The notes beneath the pieces were generated by a model, which saw only the letters and a list, made by a program, of their open reading frames with translations, did no database searches and was not told where the DNA came from. From Actinomycetota bacterium (GTDB taxonomy: Bacteria; Actinomycetota; Acidimicrobiia; Acidimicrobiales; JAFATL01): a stretch of DNA of 8,718 nt. Location: NCBI GenBank assembly GCA_019243975.1, contig JAFATL010000366.1:1-8718 (forward strand), given 5' to 3'. The first letter of the stretch is position 1; each line of letters opens with the position of its first letter. The translations under genes and the position numbers were made by a program. Below are positions 6,317 through 8,718 of the stretch, piece by piece.

Positions 6317-6345
6317 GTTGTACGACACCCCGGCCGAGATGTCAA
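6317..6345 (-). promoter_or_regulatory. Promoter of the Ddn-like gene (leaderless)
   Basis: On the minus strand, a consensus -35 TTGACA (6345-6340) and -10 TACAAC (6322-6317) have a 17-nt spacer. The -10 ends 6 nt before ATG 6310, so transcription should start at or next to the start codon. This is the best promoter in the window and fixes the gene's start. Confidence 0.75.
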
Positions 6346-6357
6346 GAGCACTGCTCT
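6345..6357. promoter_or_regulatory. Putative TetR operator, 13-bp palindrome
   Basis: AGAGCA (6345-6350), one central C, TGCTCT (6352-6357): a perfect palindrome between the divergent Ddn-like and tetR genes. It touches the -35 of the reductase promoter and occupies the -35 region of the tetR promoter, where no good -35 hexamer is seen. It fits an operator for the adjacent regulator. Confidence 0.65.
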
Positions 6358-6362
6358 CGTTT

Positions 6363-6371
6363 TGGTACAGT
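6363..6371 (+). promoter_or_regulatory. Extended -10 promoter of the second tetR gene
   Basis: TGG followed by TACAGT (6366-6371) is an extended -10 motif ending 7 nt before ATG 6379. There is no convincing -35, and its expected place is filled by the palindrome. It supports ATG 6379 as a leaderless start rather than the in-frame GTG codons at 6370 and 6373, which overlap or follow the -10 too closely. Confidence 0.55.
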
Positions 6372-6378
6372 GGTGTCG

Positions 6379-7101
6379 ATGGCACGGACCCCGGGGACGG
6401 CAAGGGCGCAGAACCGGGCCGCTCTCACCGCCGACATCAAGGCCACGGCCCGTCGCCACCTGGCCGAGGTCGGGGCGCCGGCCCTGTCGCTGCGGGCGGT
6501 CGCCCGGGACCTGGGGATGGTGTCGTCGGCCGTCTACCGCTACTTCGAGAGCCGTGACGCGTTGCTCACGGCATTGATCGTCGACGCCTTCGACGCCGTC
6601 GGCGTAGCCGCCGAGAAGGCGATGGAGGGCACGCCCAACGACGTGCTCGTGCGGTGGCGCGCCGTGACCACGGCCATTCGGGCCTGGGCGCTGGCCAACC
6701 CGCACGACTACGCGCTCGTGTACGGCAGCCCCGTCCCCGGCTACCGAGCACCCGAGGACACGATCACCCCGGCCGCGCGCGTCAGCCTCGTGATGCTGCG
6801 CATCTTGGAGGACGGCGTCGCGTCCCAACAGATCGACACCGCACCCACAAGCCGCGTCCCCCGAGCGGTACACGCCGACCTCGCCCGCTTGCGCGATCTC
6901 GCCGCGCCCGGCGTCCCCGACGAAGTACTCAGCCGCGGCCTCTCGTTATGGACTGGCTTGTTCGGCGCCATCAGCTACGAGCTCTTCGGCCACTTCCACC
7001 GCGTCATCGACGACTACGACGTCTTCTTCGACCACCAGATCCGCCGCGCCGGCACGTACCTCGTCACCGGCCCCGCCGCCGACGCTCGCTCCCCCGCCTG
7101 A
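6379..7101 (+). CDS. TetR/AcrR family regulator with WHG-type C-terminal domain
   Basis: A 240-residue regulator. The helix-turn-helix domain spans about residues 14-60, with LSLRAVARDLGMVSSAVYRY at 37-56 and the usual FESRDALL following. The C-terminal part carries RAWALANPHDYALVYGSPVP (101-120), then GYRAP, the hallmark of the TetR_C_33/WHG subgroup (PF13305). It diverges from the Ddn-like reductase across 68 nt with a 13-bp palindrome, so it is probably an autoregulated repressor of that gene, perhaps responding to a quinone or other electrophile; the ligand is inference. The start at ATG 6379 follows from an extended -10 box 7 nt upstream. The IS30 element begins about 10 nt after its stop, so whatever once followed this gene has been separated from it. 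The coding frame itself appears intact to a natural-looking end. Confidence 0.94.
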   Translation: MARTPGTARAQNRAALTADIKATARRHLAEVGAPALSLRAVARDLGMVSSAVYRYFESRDALLTALIVDAFDAVGVAAEKAMEGTPNDVLVRWRAVTTAIRAWALANPHDYALVYGSPVPGYRAPEDTITPAARVSLVMLRILEDGVASQQIDTAPTSRVPRAVHADLARLRDLAAPGVPDEVLSRGLSLWTGLFGAISYELFGHFHRVIDDYDVFFDHQIRRAGTYLVTGPAADARSPA

Positions 7102-7113
7102 TCCGCCGCGTAG

Positions 7114-7131
7114 TGGACCCTTTCTGCTGCG
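7114..7131 (+). repeat. IS30 terminal inverted repeat, left end
   Basis: TGGACCCTTTCTGCTGCG here matches the reverse complement of 8531-8548 at 16 of 18 positions; the mismatches are at repeat positions 4 and 10. It lies 15 nt beyond the transposase stop codon, at the expected place for the element end. Confidence 0.82.
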
Positions 7132-7146
7132 CGCTTCGGGGCGGAT

Positions 7147-8463
7147 TCAAGCGGTCAGCGCGACAAGCTCATCGAATCGCTGTGCCGGAGTCTGCCAGCC
7201 CAGGGTCTTGCGGGGCCTGGTGTTGAGCAGGTGAGCGATCTGGTCGAGCTCGGCCTGGGAGTGCACCGACAGGTCGGTGCCCTTGGGCAGGAACTGACGC
7301 ACCAGGCCGTTCCAGTTCTCGTTGGTGCCCCGCTGCCAGGGCGAGTGGGGATCGCAGAAGTACACGGGCACACCGGTGGCCACGCTGAAGGCGGCGTGGC
7401 TGGCGAGTTCCTTGCCCTGATCCCAGGTGAGCGAGCGCAGCAGCTGCAGCGGCAGCCACACGATGTGCTCGGCGATGCGCTTCGCCACGTGTTCGGCGGT
7501 GCGGTTCTCGAGCTTGATGAGCATCCCCATCCGCGTCGAGCGCTCCACCAGGGTCGCCACCGCACTTGCACCGTCGGCGCCGATGATGAGGTCGCCCTCC
7601 CAGTGCCCGGGCACGGCCCGGTCCTCGGCCTCGGCGGGGCGCTCGGAGATGTTGACCATGCCCACGATCGAGCCGCCCGCGCTCACCCGTCCCCGGGGCC
7701 GGCGCCGGGCCCGGCCCGTGCGCAGACACGCCGCCAGCTCCTTGCGCAGCTCGGGCTTGGCCTGCACGAAGATGGCTTGGTAGATCGCCTCGTGCGACAC
7801 CCACCACTGTGCTTCGTGCGGGTGCTCCAAGCGCAACCAGCCGGCGATCTGCTCCGGTGACCACCTCAGCACCCGGATCAGCTCCACCACCTCGTGCCAC
7901 AGCCACGGGCGCTTGTCGGTCCAGGTCTGCTTGGGCCGACGGGCCTGATCGTCGGCGCGGGCCTGGGCGGCGACGGCCCGGTAGTTGCCCCGTCCGCCGT
8001 TGGCCTTGATCTCCCGGCCGATGGTTCCCCGAGGCCTGTTGATGCGCCGGCCGATCTCGGCGTCGGACTCGTCCGCCTCGATGCCGACACGGATCTCCTC
8101 GCGCTCGGCCAAGCTCAGCGCGCTGGCCCGCGGTCTGCGTGGTTGCAACATGACCACACCGTGCTCCCGGATCCGGCCGCGCAGCGCGGATGCACTCATG
8201 CCCGCCGCCGCGGCCGCGTCGTCGACCCTGGCGCCTCGTGCCACCGCATCAAGGGCTGCGTCCACGACGGCGTCGGGCAGCCTCGGCCGACCCACCGGCG
8301 CCATCGGTCGACCATGAAGGCCAAGGGCTCGAACCCTCACTTCGATCGTGGAGCTCGACAGATCCCACCTTGCGGCGGCTCGCTTGTAACCCATGGTCCC
8401 CTCGGCCACTGCGGCCACCGCCGCCTGCATCGCCGCCTCGTCGAAGCCCCGTCTCCTGGGCAT
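7147..8463 (-). CDS. IS30 family transposase
   Basis: A 438-residue transposase. The catalytic DDE triad is complete: D291 in GHWEGDLIIG, D348 in LTWDQGKE, and E382 in WQRGTNENWNG, giving the IS30-typical spacing of 33 residues between the second D and E. The IS30 helix-turn-helix (HTH_38 type, LSLAEREEIR onward) is at about 116-155. Before it lie two more helix-turn-helix-like segments, at about 12-47 and 62-100, making this longer than the roughly 380 residues of classical IS30 transposase. The ATG at 8463 is preceded by GGAGG at a 5-nt spacing. An in-frame GTG at 8469 overlaps that Shine-Dalgarno and is unlikely. A hairpin at 8465-8490 buries the ribosome site. There is no frameshift or stop, so the enzyme is probably functional. 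It would bind the terminal repeats and move the element by DDE chemistry. Confidence 0.96.
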   Translation of the reverse strand: MPRRRGFDEAAMQAAVAAVAEGTMGYKRAAARWDLSSSTIEVRVRALGLHGRPMAPVGRPRLPDAVVDAALDAVARGARVDDAAAAAGMSASALRGRIREHGVVMLQPRRPRASALSLAEREEIRVGIEADESDAEIGRRINRPRGTIGREIKANGGRGNYRAVAAQARADDQARRPKQTWTDKRPWLWHEVVELIRVLRWSPEQIAGWLRLEHPHEAQWWVSHEAIYQAIFVQAKPELRKELAACLRTGRARRRPRGRVSAGGSIVGMVNISERPAEAEDRAVPGHWEGDLIIGADGASAVATLVERSTRMGMLIKLENRTAEHVAKRIAEHIVWLPLQLLRSLTWDQGKELASHAAFSVATGVPVYFCDPHSPWQRGTNENWNGLVRQFLPKGTDLSVHSQAELDQIAHLLNTRPRKTLGWQTPAQRFDELVALTA

Positions 8464-8464
8464 G

Positions 8465-8490
8465 GACACCTCCGTCAGTCAGGAGATGTC
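8465..8490 (-). promoter_or_regulatory. RNA hairpin sequestering the transposase Shine-Dalgarno
   Basis: In the transposase transcript, GACAUCUCC (8490-8482) pairs with GGAGGUGUC (8473-8465) over nine consecutive positions, including one G-U wobble, around an 8-nt loop (UGACUGAC). The 3' arm contains the whole GGAGG ribosome site and ends one nt before the ATG. Such structures in other IS elements limit transposase made from outside transcription. The pairing is seen directly; its effect is inferred. Confidence 0.6.
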
Positions 8491-8530
8491 GCGTTCACCC
8501 CTTGAGCCAGCCCGGACAACGGGCACGAAT

Positions 8531-8548
8531 CGCAGCAGGAAGGGCCCA
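8531..8548 (-). repeat. IS30 terminal inverted repeat, right end
   Basis: The reverse complement reads TGGGCCCTTCCTGCTGCG and matches the left end at 16 of 18 positions. It lies 67 nt upstream of the transposase start codon, leaving a short leader within the element for its own promoter. Confidence 0.82.
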
Positions 8549-8629
8549 CAATGCCGCCGCCAGGGCGCCACCGATGAGTTCGCTCGGTTGGCGTCGTCAG
8601 AACATCTGAGGCCGACCGAGGAGACAGCC

Positions 8630-8718
8630 ATGCCCAATGTCGTGGTGCGGTACAAGACGAAGCCGGAGCGGGCGGACGAGAACCAGGCGCTGGTCGAGAA
8701 GGTGTTCGCCGAGCTCAA
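8630..8718 (+). CDS. Small conserved hypothetical protein, partial, cut by right edge
   Basis: An ATG at 8630 opens a frame to the window edge giving 29 full codons, beginning MPNVVVRYKTKPERADENQA. AGGAG at 8619-8623, six nt before the ATG, is a strong Shine-Dalgarno. The pattern of a short hydrophobic strand, YKTKPER, ADENQ and an amphipathic helix (VEKVFAEL) resembles the start of small dimeric alpha/beta-barrel proteins of the antibiotic-biosynthesis-monooxygenase-like type, but too little is visible to be sure. The antisense frame here (about 8479-8718) is open but has no start signal. The IS30 right end lies about 80 nt upstream, so the original promoter may have been displaced or supplied by the element. 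A short TCAGA/TCTGA inverted repeat at 8597-8609 is the only other structure upstream. I do not assign a function. Confidence 0.7.
   Translation, partial: MPNVVVRYKTKPERADENQALVEKVFAEL

Larger units (their letters stand above)
7111..8551. mobile_element. IS30-family insertion sequence, apparently intact
   Basis: A single minus-strand transposase gene is bounded by imperfect terminal inverted repeats: 18-bp cores at 7114-7131 and 8531-8548 match at 16 of 18 positions, with further partial similarity inwards when a 2-nt gap is allowed. The total length of about 1.44 kb is normal for IS30 elements. The outer boundary is uncertain by a few bases. IS30 elements usually leave 2-3 bp target duplications, but I find no matching flanks at any boundary I tried. 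It sits between the second tetR gene and a small downstream gene and disrupts no visible reading frame. The call is firm; the exact ends are not. Confidence 0.88.

Noticed and set aside
8597..8609. TCAGA-ACA-TCTGA inverted repeat upstream of the gene at 8630, considered as an operator
   Set aside because: Arms are only 5 bp and no convincing -10/-35 pair lies around it; this is expected by chance.
8479..8718. Minus-strand open frame at the right edge
   Set aside because: The plus strand has a good Shine-Dalgarno and a protein-like N-terminus at 8630. The minus frame runs into the IS terminal repeat and looks antisense.

Overview
The window is GC-rich, densely packed bacterial DNA. Typical actinobacterial features are present: an F420-dependent Ddn-type reductase, an EthA/MymA-like Baeyer-Villiger monooxygenase, many TetR regulators, GTG starts and leaderless promoters. 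I infer Actinomycetota, possibly Acidimicrobiia; the class-level guess rests on general impression only.

Left part (1-3593, minus strand): an apparent four-gene operon read right to left. It encodes a ferritin-like predicted metal-dependent hydrolase (PF10118 type), a flavin Baeyer-Villiger monooxygenase, a classical SDR dehydrogenase, and an MpaB/DUF2236-type heme oxygenase cut by the left edge. Gaps are 1, 22 and 36 nt. A TetR regulator (3656-4291, plus strand) diverges from it. Between them lies a perfect 9-bp-arm inverted repeat that covers the -35 boxes of two face-to-face promoters. I read this as a substrate-sensing oxidation cassette for a lipophilic (lipid, steroid or terpenoid) compound, with the TetR controlling both itself and the operon.

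Middle (4212-6310): a YkgJ-type cysteine-cluster protein (minus) overlaps the tetR 3' end by 80 nt tail to tail. A strong perfect hairpin sits just past the tetR stop. A PAPS-dependent sulfotransferase (plus) follows, then a Ddn-like F420H2-dependent reductase (minus) whose stop codon directly abuts the sulfotransferase stop. The reductase diverges from a second TetR (6379-7101, plus). The 68-nt intergenic region between them holds a 13-bp palindrome and two further leaderless-type promoters.

Right part (7111-8551): an apparently intact IS30-family insertion sequence. Its 18-bp terminal inverted repeats match at 16 positions. It carries one minus-strand transposase gene with an intact D-D-x33-E triad and a longer than usual N-terminus. 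A hairpin that would bury the transposase Shine-Dalgarno sequence sits immediately before its ATG. After the element, a small plus-strand gene with a good RBS begins and is cut by the right edge.

No tRNA, rRNA, CRISPR array or phage gene was seen, and no gene-free stretch exceeds about 170 nt.
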